NCBI GenBank assembly: GCA_040218145.1
Contig: JAVJQK010000076.1
Location: 186,001-250,000 of the forward strand
From: Sandaracinaceae bacterium
Lineage (GTDB): Bacteria > Myxococcota_A > Polyangia > Polyangiales > Sandaracinaceae
Direction of reading: 5' to 3'
Length of the DNA stretch: 64,000 nucleotides
Numbering within the stretch: position 1 is the first letter of the stretch; every line of letters starts with the position of its first letter. Of the stretch, positions 1-10,125 are shown piece by piece. The translations under genes and the position numbers were made by a program. Under the pieces are notes generated by a model that ran no database searches, had not been told where the DNA came from, and saw nothing but the letters and a program-made list of their open reading frames with translations.

Positions 1-2026
1 CGCGGACGATCTTTGCCGCGTCGTCGCAGGTGTTGAGGATGGCTTCGATGTCCTGCGCCGCGGGGTGGTCGGGCCCCACCGCATCGAGCGCGAGATCGGC
101 CGAGCCCATGATCACCGCGAGCAGGTTGTTGAAGTTGTGGGCCAGGCCTCCGGTCAGCTGCCCGATCGCCTCCATGCGCTGCGCGTGCTGGAGCTGGGCC
201 TCGAGCTGCTTGCGCTCGCTGACGTCGCGGAGCACGAGCGCCACCTGCTCGGGGGTCTCTTCGCCCGCCGCGACGGGGACGAGGGCGGCCTCGAAGACCC
301 GCTCGGATTCGTCGCGCACGCGCGCCTCGCCTACCCACACGTCGCCACGCAGCGCCGCGTCGAGGAGCTGGGTCGTCGGCACCGCGGCCGGAAGCTCCAG
401 CCCCTCATCGATGGGTGCCTGGCGCGCGAAGCGGGAGGGGAGGTGGAGATCGAGAGCCGCGTTCCAGTCCACGATCGTGCCCGCGCGATCCAGGATGATC
501 ACCGGGTCGGTCGCGGCGCCCAGGAGATGCGTCGCGGCGGCGGGGGGCGCCTGCATCGACTGCGCGGCGAGATGCTTGAGAGGGGCCAGCGCGGCCAGCT
601 CCCCCTCGTCCCACGCGTCGCTCTTGCCCCGCGTCTCGGCGCGCCAGGCTTCGAAGGACCCGCGTGGCATCAGCCGCCCGTCGGGACCGCGGGACAGCTC
701 CTCGTCGGGATCGCCCGCCCAGGTCACCTTCGCGACGCTCTCGCGACGGAACCAGAGCGCCCACGACGTGCCCGCGGGATCGAGGCGCAGCGCCGCGAGC
801 CCCGCCGCGCTCTCTCGATGGGACGCCGCGGGCGGGTAGTCACGCGAGAGGGACCGGGTCCAGAAGAGCGGCCGTCGCTCGGACGCGAGCCAGGACGCGA
901 TCGAGGTGATGAGCGCCTGGGGCGGGACGGTCCCCGTGGTCCGGATCTGCTGGCCCACCACCAGCGCGAACCCGGAGGCGGAGGGGACGGCCATCAGCGC
1001 GTCGAGCTGCTCCGAGAGCGTGCTGAAGAGCCCCTCTCCCGGGGTCAACCCCTCCACCACCGCTTGCATGCGTCGACGGCACCGGGACGCGATCTCCGCC
1101 TGCTCGATGCGCTCCTGGCGCTCGGCGAGCACGGAGAGCATCTGCGAGAGGAGGTGGGTGAGCGAGACGAGCGAGGGAGGCACCGCGCGAGCCGTCTCGT
1201 GGTGACAGGCCACGAGCCCCCAGAGCTCGTCGTCCCGCACCAGGCTGATGGCGAGGCTCGACCGCACGCCCATGTTCTTCAGGTAGCGGAGATGGACGGG
1301 CGACACCGCGCGATACATCGAGCCAGACAGGTCGAGCGGCTCCCCGACGACGGGCTCCGCCGTGTAGTCGATGTCCTCGATCACGCGCACACGGTTGAGC
1401 ACGAACAGCCGCCTCGCCTGCTCGGGGATGTCGGCGGCCGGGTAGTGCAGGCCGAGGAAGCTGCCGAGGTCGGCTCGCTTGGCCTCCGCCGCGACGTGGC
1501 CCGAGCCGTCGTCCTGGAATCGGTAGACCATCACGCGGTCGTAGCCGGTGAGGTTACGGATGCGGCGCGCGGTCAGATCCATGAGCCGAGAGAGATCGGC
1601 GGCCGCGTCGAAGTCATGCACGTCGATCTGCGCATGGAAGCGATCGGTCAGCTCGCTCACCGGATCCGGCGCGAGGCCCACCTCGAGGATGACGCGACTC
1701 GTCTCGATCTCGCGGTGGAGGAAGGTCGCCGCGACGCGCCCGGGGCTCCACTCGTAGCGTCGGAGCAGTCGAGACGGAGCGGCCCCCAGCGCCTCGATGT
1801 CGGCCGCGAGCCCCGCCCCGCAGCGCTTGGCGACGAGCTCCCGGAGCGGTCTCCCGAGCACGTCGTCCACGCCGCGGTCGAGCAGCTCGCGCACGTTGCG
1901 GCTCGCCGAGACCACGCGCAGCTCGGGCCCCGTGACCGCGAGAAGGCACCCAGTCGGGCGCAGCGCGCCGATGAGATGGATAGGCTCGGAGGCGCACTCC
2001 TCCAGGTCAGCTTCGGTGATCGCCAT
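1..2026 (-). CDS. bacteriophytochrome-type sensor histidine kinase, C-terminus cut by window edge
   Basis: I translated this frame directly; 675 codons are open from ATG at 2026 to the window edge. The order is a PAS-like N-terminus, GAF, PHY, a PAS domain (about 500-606) and the start of a histidine kinase. Cys11, followed by EPIH at 14-17, sits where biliverdin is attached in bacteriophytochromes. The GAF domain has PAADIP at 196-201, His245 in SPVH and the CHH at 274-276. The PHY tongue has WAG at 436-438 and PRGSF at 454-458. The kinase phosphoacceptor region reads [11 protein letters not shown] with His630. It is therefore likely a soluble red/far-red light sensor that autophosphorylates. 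The ATPase domain lies outside the window. It follows the M23 gene by about 50 bp in the same direction. The family call is strong; photochemistry and signalling partner are inferred. Confidence 0.9.
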   Translation of the reverse strand, partial: MAITEADLEECASEPIHLIGALRPTGCLLAVTGPELRVVSASRNVRELLDRGVDDVLGRPLRELVAKRCGAGLAADIEALGAAPSRLLRRYEWSPGRVAATFLHREIETSRVILEVGLAPDPVSELTDRFHAQIDVHDFDAAADLSRLMDLTARRIRNLTGYDRVMVYRFQDDGSGHVAAEAKRADLGSFLGLHYPAADIPEQARRLFVLNRVRVIEDIDYTAEPVVGEPLDLSGSMYRAVSPVHLRYLKNMGVRSSLAISLVRDDELWGLVACHHETARAVPPSLVSLTHLLSQMLSVLAERQERIEQAEIASRCRRRMQAVVEGLTPGEGLFSTLSEQLDALMAVPSASGFALVVGQQIRTTGTVPPQALITSIASWLASERRPLFWTRSLSRDYPPAASHRESAAGLAALRLDPAGTSWALWFRRESVAKVTWAGDPDEELSRGPDGRLMPRGSFEAWRAETRGKSDAWDEGELAALAPLKHLAAQSMQAPPAAATHLLGAATDPVIILDRAGTIVDWNAALDLHLPSRFARQAPIDEGLELPAAVPTTQLLDAALRGDVWVGEARVRDESERVFEAALVPVAAGEETPEQVALVLRDVSERKQLEAQLQHAQRMEAIGQLTGGLAHNFNNLLAVIMGSADLALDAVGPDHPAAQDIEAILNTCDDAAKIVR

Positions 2027-2078
2027 CGTCCCCCGTTCGAAGCGTAGTGCCGACGAGCGCCGAGGGAAAAGATCTGTT

Positions 2079-4472
2079 TCAGCGCCTCCGCTGGCGGTCC
2101 CGGACGAACAAGAAGAACAGGATCATCGGGCCCAGCACGCCGCCCATCTGGGGCAAGCCCGCCACGGTGCAGCCGCAGCCGCCGCGCAGGGAGCGGCCTG
2201 GCGTCACGCCTCCGTCTGCGTCCACGGGGCTCGACGCGTCGGCCGTCGCGCACGCCGCCTCGTCCACGAATCCGTCGCAGTCGTCGTCGAGGCGATTGCA
2301 GAGCTCGTCCGTGGCGTGCTCGTCGACCGCGCCGTCGCAGTCGTCATCCATCGCGTTGCACACCTCGGGCATCGAGGCCTCGTCGATCACGCCGTCGCAG
2401 TCGTCGTCGACCGCGTTGCAGATCTCCATCTCGGAGACGCAGGCGCGGCCCGCGCTGAGGATCGTCGTCCAGTAACGTGGCTCGACCCAGCCGCCGTCGT
2501 TCGTCATGTCGCCCAGCTCGATCGCGTCCCCGAAGCCGGCGCCGTCCGAGAGGTGGCAGCGCCACCCGGCGCCCGCGCGCGCGCAGAGGTCGTCGAGGCC
2601 GTCTCCGTTCAGGTCGGCGAGCCGCACCGTCTGGTAGTGGCGCGGGCGGCTCCAGCCCACGTCGTCGGCCCACGCCGGGCCCTCGAGGCCGGCCCATGCC
2701 CCGTCACGGCGCGCCCAGCAGCGCATGCCCGCGTTGGCGCGGGCGCAGAGGTCCTCCGCCCCGTCCCCGTCGAAGTCGCCGACGCGGATCGTCGCGTAGT
2801 TGGTCTCGTCGTCCCAGCCGGACTCGTTGGACAGCTCGGCCACGATCTCCGCGTCGCCGAAGCCGTCGCCGCGCGAGAGGTGACAGGACAGATCCCTCGA
2901 GTTGCGGGCGCAGACGTCGTCGCGTCCGTCGCCGTCCACGTCGAGCATGCGGATGGTGCTCCAGTACTGACGGTTGCCCCAGCCGTTGTCGTCGCTCCAG
3001 GCGGGGCCCTCGACGCGGGTGGGGAAGCCGGCGCCGTCGGAGAGCCAGCACTCGAAGCCCGCCGCGGTGCGTCCGCAGAGGTCGGCCCGGCGATCCCCGT
3101 TCACGTCCGCCATGCGGACGGTCCCGTATTGCCGGGCCGCGCCCCAGCCCGCGTCGTTCGACCACTCCGGACCGACGATGCGGGTCGCGAAGGTGGCGCC
3201 GTCGCTGAGCCAGCAGCGCACGCCGGCGTTGGCGCGCGCGCAGAGATCGTCGCGCCCGTCTCCGTCGACGTCGCCCAGGCGCAAGGTCGTGTAGTTGTCG
3301 GGCTGCCCCCAGCCCGAGTCATCGCTCAGCCCGTCCTTCCAGAGGGTCGAGGCCGCGAAGCTGTCGCCCATCGAGACGGCGCAGAACACGCCCGCGTTCG
3401 CCCGCGCGCACACGTCGGCGAGCCCGTCTCCGTTCACGTCGCCCATGCGGAGCGTCGCGTAGTTCGTCACGTCGTCCCAGCCGCTCGCGTCGCTCCAGTC
3501 CGTGGCCGCGATGGGCTCGCGCCACCCGCTCGCGTTCGAGGGCCAGCAGCGCACGCCCGAGAAGCCGCGCGCGCACACGTCCGCGGTTCCGTCTCCGTCG
3601 ATGTCGGTCGACGCGGGCGCGGCGTAGGCGGCGGGCTGCTCGTGCAGCAGCTCGATCTCGCACACGTCGCCCGAGTCGGGGGTGCCGTCGCAGTCGTCGT
3701 CGCGCCCGTTGCAGCGCTCGGGGCTCGGGGTCGGCGCGTCGCAGGCGCCCCAGCTCCCCCCCGAGCACGCCTCGCGCCCGCTGCCGCACGCGGTCGAGCA
3801 GCTCCGCGTGACGCCCTCGTCGGTGCGGCCGTCGCAGTCGTCGTCGCGCCCGTTGCAAGACTCCGCGCTCGGGCTGCAGGTGCTGCACGACGTGCCCGGC
3901 GCCTCGCGGTAGCCGCGCTGCTCGACCCAGCGGGTGCTGGAAGGTCCGCAGCGGCCCGAGTACACGTCGCGCGACGCCGCGCCCGGGCTCGGCCGGTAGC
4001 CGAGGTGGAGGTGGGGCCCGGAGCTGCTCCCGCTCGAGGCCGAGCGCCCGATGACCTGCCCGCAGCTGACGCTCGCGCCCGTGCTCACGCGCAGGGAGTC
4101 CCGCTGCATGTGACAGTAAATCGTGCGAGATCCATCCGAGTGCGTCACCGCGACGTAGTTGCCGCAGCGCCCGCCGCAGGGGTTGCCGACGTAGCCGGTG
4201 TTCGCGCAGCCGTTGTAGGTCGCGCTGACCCGCCCCGACTGCGCGGCGCGGATCTCCGTGCCTCGCGGCGTGCCGAAGTCCATGCCCGTGTGGCCGTCGT
4301 AGCAGGCGCCGCCGCAGTTGTAGTCGGTGCAGCCGCCCCCGCTCCGGTTGTCGAACCCGTAGTTGAGCCGGTAGTTCGGCGAGTACGGACGCCGGAAGCG
4401 AACCTGCGCCTCGGCGGAGCTCCAGAGGCCGAGGACACAGGCGAAGAGCGCGAAGCCGGCGAGCGCTCTCAT
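2079..4472 (-). CDS. surface M23-type peptidase with FG-GAP repeats, MopE motifs and MYXO-CTERM tail
   Basis: This 797-aa protein starts with a signal peptide ending near AEA. An M23/LytM metallopeptidase domain follows, with zinc ligands visible in HTGMDFG, the YCHM histidine and the HLHLG motif, so it probably cuts peptidoglycan cross-links or another peptide. Seven FG-GAP/VCBS-like repeats follow, each with D-x-(N/D)-GD-x-x-x-D and a CxR...C pair. Five MopE-type motifs (for example [10 protein letters not shown]) are present, two before and three after the repeats. The C-terminus has GGCGCTVAG, a hydrophobic stretch and a basic tail, which is the MYXO-CTERM sorting layout for surface anchoring. 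The ATG at 4472 overlaps the stop of the upstream lipoprotein gene (ATGA), so the two are coupled. The open frame extends further upstream, but the signal peptide decides this start. Confidence 0.88.
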   Translation of the reverse strand: MRALAGFALFACVLGLWSSAEAQVRFRRPYSPNYRLNYGFDNRSGGGCTDYNCGGACYDGHTGMDFGTPRGTEIRAAQSGRVSATYNGCANTGYVGNPCGGRCGNYVAVTHSDGSRTIYCHMQRDSLRVSTGASVSCGQVIGRSASSGSSSGPHLHLGYRPSPGAASRDVYSGRCGPSSTRWVEQRGYREAPGTSCSTCSPSAESCNGRDDDCDGRTDEGVTRSCSTACGSGREACSGGSWGACDAPTPSPERCNGRDDDCDGTPDSGDVCEIELLHEQPAAYAAPASTDIDGDGTADVCARGFSGVRCWPSNASGWREPIAATDWSDASGWDDVTNYATLRMGDVNGDGLADVCARANAGVFCAVSMGDSFAASTLWKDGLSDDSGWGQPDNYTTLRLGDVDGDGRDDLCARANAGVRCWLSDGATFATRIVGPEWSNDAGWGAARQYGTVRMADVNGDRRADLCGRTAAGFECWLSDGAGFPTRVEGPAWSDDNGWGNRQYWSTIRMLDVDGDGRDDVCARNSRDLSCHLSRGDGFGDAEIVAELSNESGWDDETNYATIRVGDFDGDGAEDLCARANAGMRCWARRDGAWAGLEGPAWADDVGWSRPRHYQTVRLADLNGDGLDDLCARAGAGWRCHLSDGAGFGDAIELGDMTNDGGWVEPRYWTTILSAGRACVSEMEICNAVDDDCDGVIDEASMPEVCNAMDDDCDGAVDEHATDELCNRLDDDCDGFVDEAACATADASSPVDADGGVTPGRSLRGGCGCTVAGLPQMGGVLGPMILFFLFVRDRQRRR

Positions 4473-5188
4473 CGCGCACCTCCGCGGGACGGCACGACCA
4501 GGCGGACCCGTTCGCCCGACTCGTCCTCGAAGATCAGCTGGCCGTCTTCGACCACGGGCGCGCGGACCGAGGCGGGGAAGCGCTCGGTCGGGATCACCGC
4601 CGGCTCGCCTTCGCCCAGGCGGAGCAGGCGCGGGCCGCCGGTCGCGCCGCTGACGACGTAGACCTCGCCGTCCGGGCCGAGCGCGGGGTTCCAGGTCGGC
4701 GCCAGATCGTGGGTGAGCTGCTCGCGCAGGCCCGTCTCGACGTCGGCGCGCGCCACCTCCAGGAAGGGCGCCTCGCCGACGGCGTAGGCGACGGTCGTGT
4801 CGCGCACCGCGATCGGACCGTGGACCGAGACGTCGAGGGTGACCATCTCGCCCGCGCTCTCGAGGGCGCCGCGATGGAGGAGCGCGTGCTCGGTGTCGAT
4901 CAGCACGATCCCGTCCCCGACGAAGCGCGCGTCGAGCACGGCCAGCCCGTCGAGCTCGGGCGCGAGGGACGCGGGCTCCACCCGCAGGGTCACCACCCGA
5001 TCCGGGTCGGCGTTCGGGGGCGCCTCGTGCGGGATCCCGAGCAGCCTCCCCGCCGGGCCGACATCCAGCACGACGGCGCCGGCCGCGGGCTCCTCGGCCT
5101 CTTCTTGGGCGAGAGGCTGGGAGGCGGGCTCGACGTCGCCGCCGCACCCGACCAACCACAGGAGCGCTCCGATGTACGCGCGGTTCAT
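4469..5188 (-). CDS. predicted lipoprotein with beta-propeller-like segment
   Basis: This 239-aa protein has a short signal peptide ending in the lipobox LVGC, then an acidic Ala/Glu-rich linker and a mostly beta-rich body. A segment near LTHDLAPTWNPALGPDGEVY resembles WD40-like/TolB-type (PD40) propeller repeats. There is no catalytic motif that I recognise. The stop overlaps the ATG of the M23 surface protein by four bases, so the two are probably cotranscribed and act together at the envelope. The lipoprotein call is good; the fold is tentative and the function unknown. Confidence 0.7.
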   Translation of the reverse strand: MNRAYIGALLWLVGCGGDVEPASQPLAQEEAEEPAAGAVVLDVGPAGRLLGIPHEAPPNADPDRVVTLRVEPASLAPELDGLAVLDARFVGDGIVLIDTEHALLHRGALESAGEMVTLDVSVHGPIAVRDTTVAYAVGEAPFLEVARADVETGLREQLTHDLAPTWNPALGPDGEVYVVSGATGGPRLLRLGEGEPAVIPTERFPASVRAPVVEDGQLIFEDESGERVRLVVPSRGGAR

Positions 5189-5326
5189 ACCGCGAGCGGG
5201 TTACAAGGAGCGTGCCTGCGTCCGTCTTCAGCAGAACGCGAGGTCGCTGCCACGATGTGTCCGCACACGGGGACCAAGGCTGATCCCAACGGGCACGATC
5301 GCCCGGTCACGGCGTCCAGGATCTGA

Positions 5327-5680
5327 TCATCGCCCGTACTTCTGCTCGACGTCGGCCGCGGTGCCCGCGTGCACGAGCAGGTGGGCGGAGACCGCGGAGT
5401 CGTAGCGGAGCACCCAGTAGTAGCCGATGTTGCTGCGGTAGATGCCGAGGTTGGTGCCGTCCTGGAAGGAGCGAGACCAGCGCTCGTCGGAGGTGCGGTC
5501 GGCGATCTTCAGCGCCTGCTGCGCCTTGTCCGAGAGCGGCGTCGGGCCGTTGCCCCAGCCGTAGCGCTTGTAGAGCGCGCTCAGATCGAGGCGCTTGTCG
5601 CCCGAGTCGACCGCGCGGCCCTCCCGCAGCTTCCGATCGACCGCGAGGATGTGCTTCTCGACTTCGTCCGACGACGTCAT
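5327..5680 (-). CDS. hypothetical small soluble protein
   Basis: This is a 117-aa protein starting at MTSSDEVEK. An in-frame ATG 21 bases upstream would add a basic stretch and looks less likely. The N-terminal half is charged and helical; the C-terminal half is rich in aromatic residues (GYYWVLRYD). I see no signal peptide, membrane segment or family motif. It is transcribed divergently from the zinc-ribbon gene starting at 5737, leaving about 56 bp for two promoters. Codon usage matches the rest of the window, so I treat it as real, with unknown function. Confidence 0.6.
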   Translation of the reverse strand: MTSSDEVEKHILAVDRKLREGRAVDSGDKRLDLSALYKRYGWGNGPTPLSDKAQQALKIADRTSDERWSRSFQDGTNLGIYRSNIGYYWVLRYDSAVSAHLLVHAGTAADVEQKYGR

Positions 5681-5736
5681 GGTGCGGCGAGCGTAGCGCA
5701 TTCGCGTCGGCGCGGGATCCGCGACATCATGCGTCC

Positions 5737-6546
5737 ATGCGTTGCGGCGACTGCGGGTGGGAGGGCGCGGCCGAAGAGGTGATGCGCGGCATGGAGATCT
5801 GCCCGTCGTGTGGCGCGCTCCAGCTCGAAGACGGCCCCGATCCCCTCTTCCAGCGCACCTCGTTCCAGCGCGCCCGCCGATTCGTGGGGAGGCTCGCCGA
5901 CCGCATCTCGCCCGCGGTGCTCGACGCCGCCGGACAGCCGCTCGCTCGCGCGATGCGCACGACCTCGAGCTTTCGCATGGTGCTCGCCTGGCTCGGCGGC
6001 GCCGCTGCGCTGTCGGCGCTGCTCCTGCTCGACGTGATGCTGCTCGGCGCGCTCCTCGGCTCGGGCAAGGTGATCACCTACGTGCTGGCGCCGCTCGAGC
6101 TGTGGATCGCGATGGGGGTGGTGGCCTGGCTGCGCCCGAGCCCGACCCTGACCCTCTTCACCGCGGACCTCTCGAGCGAGCAGCCGCCCCGCGTCTTGCT
6201 GCGCGTCGCGCCCGAGGCGCGCCGCGGCTTCGTCTCCGTGCTCCGGGTGGAGAGCGGAGAGGGCGCGACCCTCGGCACGATCGCGCTCCACCGCCTGCGC
6301 GAGGTCGTCTACGTGCTCTCCAACGCCAGGCCGCTCATGACGATCGCCCCCGCCCACGGCCGCGAGGTCGTGGTCCGGCGCGCGTCCGCGTGGCGCCCGG
6401 GCTGGGTGTTCGAGCAGGGCGGCGAGCCGGTGGCGAGCTACGGCTTGAACGGCGGCTTCCAGACCCGGGACGAGCTCGACGTGCCCGATCCCCAGGCGGT
6501 GGACCCGCGGTTGCTCGTGGCGGCAACGCTGCTCGCTCGGCCCTAG
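5737..6546 (+). CDS. zinc-ribbon membrane protein of unknown function
   Basis: This 269-aa protein begins with a four-cysteine zinc ribbon (CGDC at 3-6, then CPSC about 20 residues later). A helical linker leads to two hydrophobic segments around residues 88-130. The C-terminal domain, about 130 residues, is soluble and beta-rich, and is loosely similar to scramblase/LURP-one folds; that comparison is weak. The ribbon probably faces the cytoplasm. It stands alone between a divergent small gene and a convergent glutathione transferase gene. Function is not known. Confidence 0.65.
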   Translation: MRCGDCGWEGAAEEVMRGMEICPSCGALQLEDGPDPLFQRTSFQRARRFVGRLADRISPAVLDAAGQPLARAMRTTSSFRMVLAWLGGAAALSALLLLDVMLLGALLGSGKVITYVLAPLELWIAMGVVAWLRPSPTLTLFTADLSSEQPPRVLLRVAPEARRGFVSVLRVESGEGATLGTIALHRLREVVYVLSNARPLMTIAPAHGREVVVRRASAWRPGWVFEQGGEPVASYGLNGGFQTRDELDVPDPQAVDPRLLVAATLLARP

Positions 6547-6552
6547 CAGAGC

Positions 6553-7224
6553 CTAAACCAGGATCTTCCGCGCCTCCTCGGCGAACTTCTCCTCGTCGTC
6601 TTCGCTCAGCTCCACCTTGCGCGGGACCGCGAGCCCGCGCTGGACGGCGGGGCGGTAGCGGATGCGCTCGAGCCACGCCTTGAGGTGGGGCAGCCCCTCC
6701 ACCGAGACGCCGCTCCAGCTGTAGGTGTGGACCCAGGCGTAGTTGGCGATGTCCGCGATGGAGTAGTCCCCGGCCAGCCACTCGCGCTCGGCGAGCTGCC
6801 CGTCGAGCACCTCGAACAGGCGGCGGCTCTCGCGCTGGTAGCGATCGATGGCGTACGGGATCTTCTCCGGCGTGTAGCGGAAGAACACGTTCGCTTGCCC
6901 CATCATCGGGCCGACCCCGCCCATCTGGAACATCAGCCACTGGATCACCCGGGAGCGCGCCTTGGGCTCGGTCGGGAGCAGCCGGCCGGTCTTCTCGGCG
7001 AGGTACATGAGGACCGCGCCGGACTCGAAGACCGCGAAGTCGTCCTCGTCGTGATCGACGATGGCGGGGATGCGCCCGTTGGGGTTGATCGCCAGGTATG
7101 CGGCGTCCTTCTGGTCGCCCTGCATCAGGTCGAGCGGGCGCGTCTCGTACGGCAGCGCGAGCTCCTCGAGGGCGATCGAGGCCTTCCAGCCATTCGGAGT
7201 GGCGGCCGTGTAGAGGCTGATCAT
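6553..7224 (-). CDS. glutathione S-transferase family protein (YfcG/YghU-like)
   Basis: This 223-aa protein is the usual length for a bacterial GST. The N-terminal thioredoxin-fold domain includes [13 protein letters not shown], typical of the YfcG/YghU (Nu-class) group that acts as glutathione-dependent disulfide reductases or peroxidases, and the conserved cis-proline and ES motifs ([15 protein letters not shown]). The C-terminal helical domain carries the GST signature near [14 protein letters not shown]. It ends seven bases from the convergent zinc-ribbon gene. No partner enzyme is adjacent, so the substrate cannot be named. Confidence 0.88.
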   Translation of the reverse strand: MISLYTAATPNGWKASIALEELALPYETRPLDLMQGDQKDAAYLAINPNGRIPAIVDHDEDDFAVFESGAVLMYLAEKTGRLLPTEPKARSRVIQWLMFQMGGVGPMMGQANVFFRYTPEKIPYAIDRYQRESRRLFEVLDGQLAEREWLAGDYSIADIANYAWVHTYSWSGVSVEGLPHLKAWLERIRYRPAVQRGLAVPRKVELSEDDEEKFAEEARKILV

Positions 7225-7267
7225 GGAGAGAGCCTGCGTGCCCCCACACGCGCCGTCCAGAGGGGTT

Positions 7268-7873
7268 TCACCCCGACGCTCCCTCGAGCGCCCTGTCGAC
7301 CAGACGACGTGCGGCTGGATCCATCTCGCGCGCCAGCGCCAGCTCCCGCCCGCGAGGGCTCATCTTCGCCCACGTCTTGCGCAGGATCTCGACGAGCTGC
7401 CCTTCGTCCTTGTCCTCGGCGAACTCCGCGAGCTGGTTCTCGAGGAACACGAGGCACGCCGCGTCCTCGAGCGCCTGCGCGTCGGGATCGGACTTGATGC
7501 GCCGCTTCTGGATCAGGGCCTTCACCCGCTCGATCTCGGCCTCCTCGTAGCCGGCCTCGGCCATCGCGTCTCCGGCGCGGCGCGCGTGGCGCTTCAGCTG
7601 CTCGGTGCGCCATGCGTGATACCCCTCCTTGCCCTGCGGGTAGTCCTCACGTGGGAGCGTCCAGCGCATCAGGTGCTGGGCGCGGATGGCCAGCTTCAAC
7701 GCCTCGGGCGCGTCGGGTCGGAGGGCCTCGAGCGCCTCGGTCATGCGCTCTGCGTAGGCCAGCTCCGCGGGCATCGCCTCGTGATGCGCGAGCTCGTGCT
7801 CGGGATCCTGGGCGTGCATGGCGTCGATGGTCGCGATCGCGCGCTGAAAACGGTCCATCATCTCGATCGCCAT
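7268..7873 (-). CDS. DUF4202 family protein
   Basis: This 201-aa, almost wholly helical protein is rich in His and charged residues. Recognisable features are an early [11 protein letters not shown] region, a [14 protein letters not shown] stretch and a YHAWR motif, which match the DUF4202 family as I know it. Its conserved His and Asp residues suggest a metal-dependent helical (HD-like) fold, but that is inference. There is no signal peptide or membrane segment. It lies upstream of the GST gene on the same strand with a 43-bp gap and diverges from the TVP38-like gene. The role is unknown. Confidence 0.75.
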   Translation of the reverse strand: MAIEMMDRFQRAIATIDAMHAQDPEHELAHHEAMPAELAYAERMTEALEALRPDAPEALKLAIRAQHLMRWTLPREDYPQGKEGYHAWRTEQLKRHARRAGDAMAEAGYEEAEIERVKALIQKRRIKSDPDAQALEDAACLVFLENQLAEFAEDKDEGQLVEILRKTWAKMSPRGRELALAREMDPAARRLVDRALEGASG

Positions 7874-7924
7874 ATAACCTCGACTCGCGCGTTACCACCC
7901 CCCGTGGCAAGACGCGTCGGCGGG

Positions 7925-8527
7925 GTGAGCGAGCCAGAGCACGAGACCGTGGTCGACGAGACGTCGCGCCCGCGCAGCCAGCGCTGGCGCACGTGGCTCC
8001 TCGTGGCCTTCTTCGTGGGCACCCTCGTCGCGGCCAAGGCGACGGGGCTGACCGACTGGCTGGACGTGGAGACCGTCCGCACCTGGATGCAGTCCTGGGG
8101 CGTCTGGGGCTTCCTCGGCTTCCTGGGCATCTTCGCCGCGGGCGAGCTGATGCACGTGCCGGGCATGGTCTTCGTCGGCGCCGCGTCCATCGCCTACGGC
8201 CAGGCCTGGGGCATCCCCGCGGCGTACCTGGGATCGCTCGTCAGCGTCGCGGCCAGCTTCATCGTGGTCCGCGCCATCGGCGGCCAGCCGCTCGGGGACG
8301 TGCGCAAGCCCTGGATGCGAAAGGTGCTCGGGCGCCTGTCCGATCGTCCGGTCCGCACGGTGGCGCTCCTGCGCCTGGTCCTCTTCCTCGCGCCCGCCCT
8401 CAACTACGGCCTGGCGATGAGCTCGGTCCGCTTCCGCGACTACATGCTCGGCTCGGCGCTCGGCCTCTTGCTGCCCATCCCCGCGATGGTGCTGCTCTTC
8501 GACTGGCTGGCCGCGATCTTCCTCTGA
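7925..8527 (+). CDS. TVP38/TMEM64 (DedA-like) membrane protein
   Basis: This is a 200-aa inner-membrane protein with about five hydrophobic segments. The central region (GELMHVPGMVF, GIPAAYLGSLVSVAASF) fits the VTT/SNARE-associated domain of the TVP38/DedA families, proposed to move or flip lipids such as undecaprenyl phosphate or phosphatidylethanolamine. I use GTG at 7925; an in-frame GTG at 7904 is an alternative, and neither has a clear ribosome site. It diverges from the DUF4202 gene and ends 16 bases before the convergent kinase gene. Confidence 0.72.
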   Translation: MSEPEHETVVDETSRPRSQRWRTWLLVAFFVGTLVAAKATGLTDWLDVETVRTWMQSWGVWGFLGFLGIFAAGELMHVPGMVFVGAASIAYGQAWGIPAAYLGSLVSVAASFIVVRAIGGQPLGDVRKPWMRKVLGRLSDRPVRTVALLRLVLFLAPALNYGLAMSSVRFRDYMLGSALGLLLPIPAMVLLFDWLAAIFL

Positions 8528-8543
8528 GCGCGCCCGGCTGCGC

Positions 8544-10025
8544 TCAGCGCTCCCAGGGGTTCATGAAGGGGCTCGACTCGGGAGCTGCGGCCACCGTGGT
8601 TTCCGAGGCCGGCGTCTCCGAGGCCGGCGTCTCCGAGGGCGCCGCCCGCGTCGGCCGGGCGCGCGGGTTCGGAGGCCTCTCGCGCTCGAGCAACACCACC
8701 ACCTCGTCGCGGGAGCGCGGGGAGAGCGCGATCTCGCGGTCCGCCCAGCCCGGGCGACGGAGCGTGAACGAGCGCGCGCCTTCCTCGGGGCGCGGGAGCG
8801 TCAGCGGGGTCTCTCCCAGGAGCGCGTCTCCGTCATAGACCTGGGCCGGCGGCTCCGCGACGAGGCGCGACGTGGCGGGCGCGGGCGGCGACTCGGCGCG
8901 AACGGGATCCGGAGCGGGGCTCGGGAGGGTGAACGAGCTCTCGACGGGGGCCACGACCGGCGAGGGCTGCGCGGACGCCGACTCGACCGGGCGCGCCAGC
9001 GTGAGCGCCGTGGCCACCCCCGCCGCGCACGCCAGGACGCCGAGGCCGACCGCGGCACCGACGAGCCAAGGAGACCGGGGCTTCGCGGGGGGCGGAGCGC
9101 TCGAGGGCGCGGGGGCCAGGGAGATCGGCGTGATCGAGCGCGGCGTGCGGCTGGGCGCGTCCCCGAGCAGCGCGCCCAGCGCGTCGGCGACCTCGTCCAT
9201 CGACTGGACGCGGGCCTCCGGCGCCTTCGCCAGGCAGCCCATCACCATCGCCTCGAGCGCCTCCGGGACCTCGACCCCGAGCGAGGAGGGCGGCGCGACC
9301 GCGCCCTCGATGTGGCCGAGGCAGATCGCGCGAAGATCGTCGCCGTCGAAGGGGACCTCCCCGGTCAGCATCTCGTAGAGCAGGATGCCGAGCGCGTAGA
9401 TGTCCGCGCGGCGATCGACCGAGAGGCCCAGGCACTGCTCGGGCGCCATGTACTGGGGCGTGCCCACCACCTCGCCCGCGCGGGTGAGCTTGGCCGCGCT
9501 GCCGTGGAGCTTGGCGATCCCGAAGTCGAGGATCTTCGCGAAGTCCGGGTCGCCGCCCCGGCGGACCAGGACGATGTTCTCGGGCTTCAGGTCCCGGTGC
9601 ACGATGCCCGCCTCGTGCGCGGCGTGGAGGCCGAGCGCCACGTGCCGGGCCACCTGCGCCGCGCGACGCCACGGGAGGCGCCCCTCCCGCACCTCGTCCC
9701 ATAGCGCGCGGCCCTCGAGCAGCTCCATCACGACGTAGGCCTGCCCGCCGTGGAGGCGCCCGAAGTCGCGCACGTCGATGATGTGGGGATCGCCGATGGC
9801 CGACGCCGCCTGGGCCTCGCGCTCCAGTCGCTCGAGCGCGCCGGGCAAGGACAGCGCGGTGGAGCGGAGGATCTTCACCGCGAGCCGGTGGCCGAGCACG
9901 ACCTCGCCCAGCGCGAGGTGCTCCGCCTCGTACACGACCCCCATGCCGCCCTCGCCGAGCTGGCGGGTCAGTCGATATCGGCCATCCAGGGTCTGGCCGA
10001 GCCACGGGTCTCGGTCTCTCTCCAT
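8544..10025 (-). CDS. membrane Ser/Thr protein kinase with PEGA-like C-terminus
   Basis: This 493-aa protein has an N-terminal Hanks-type kinase domain (about 16-280): glycine loop LGEGGMGVV, lysine in AVKIL, catalytic HRDLKPEN, DFGIAK and the activation-loop end APE, so it should be active. A Pro/Ala/Ser-rich linker leads to one transmembrane helix near 325-347. The outside part ends in a PEGA-like domain (YDGDALLGETPLTL) and a Ser/Glu/Thr/Pro-repeat tail. The layout is typical of myxobacterial sensor kinases, with the kinase in the cytoplasm and the tail in the periplasm. ATG at 10025 is chosen; ATG at 10058 is possible. It diverges from plsX with about 100 bp between. The substrate is unknown. 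Confidence 0.9.
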   Translation of the reverse strand: MERDRDPWLGQTLDGRYRLTRQLGEGGMGVVYEAEHLALGEVVLGHRLAVKILRSTALSLPGALERLEREAQAASAIGDPHIIDVRDFGRLHGGQAYVVMELLEGRALWDEVREGRLPWRRAAQVARHVALGLHAAHEAGIVHRDLKPENIVLVRRGGDPDFAKILDFGIAKLHGSAAKLTRAGEVVGTPQYMAPEQCLGLSVDRRADIYALGILLYEMLTGEVPFDGDDLRAICLGHIEGAVAPPSSLGVEVPEALEAMVMGCLAKAPEARVQSMDEVADALGALLGDAPSRTPRSITPISLAPAPSSAPPPAKPRSPWLVGAAVGLGVLACAAGVATALTLARPVESASAQPSPVVAPVESSFTLPSPAPDPVRAESPPAPATSRLVAEPPAQVYDGDALLGETPLTLPRPEEGARSFTLRRPGWADREIALSPRSRDEVVVLLERERPPNPRARPTRAAPSETPASETPASETTVAAAPESSPFMNPWER

Positions 10026-10125
10026 CGCTGTGCGCCTGTACGCAGATGCGCGCTCCATCGTTACGAGGGACGAGCGGCGGCGGATCGATTCCGTTTCAGC
10101 GCGGGGTCGTGCGACATTGTGGGCG

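Noticed and set aside
65-2047. Plus-strand open frame across the phytochrome region
   Set aside because: The minus strand encodes all bacteriophytochrome motifs in one frame.
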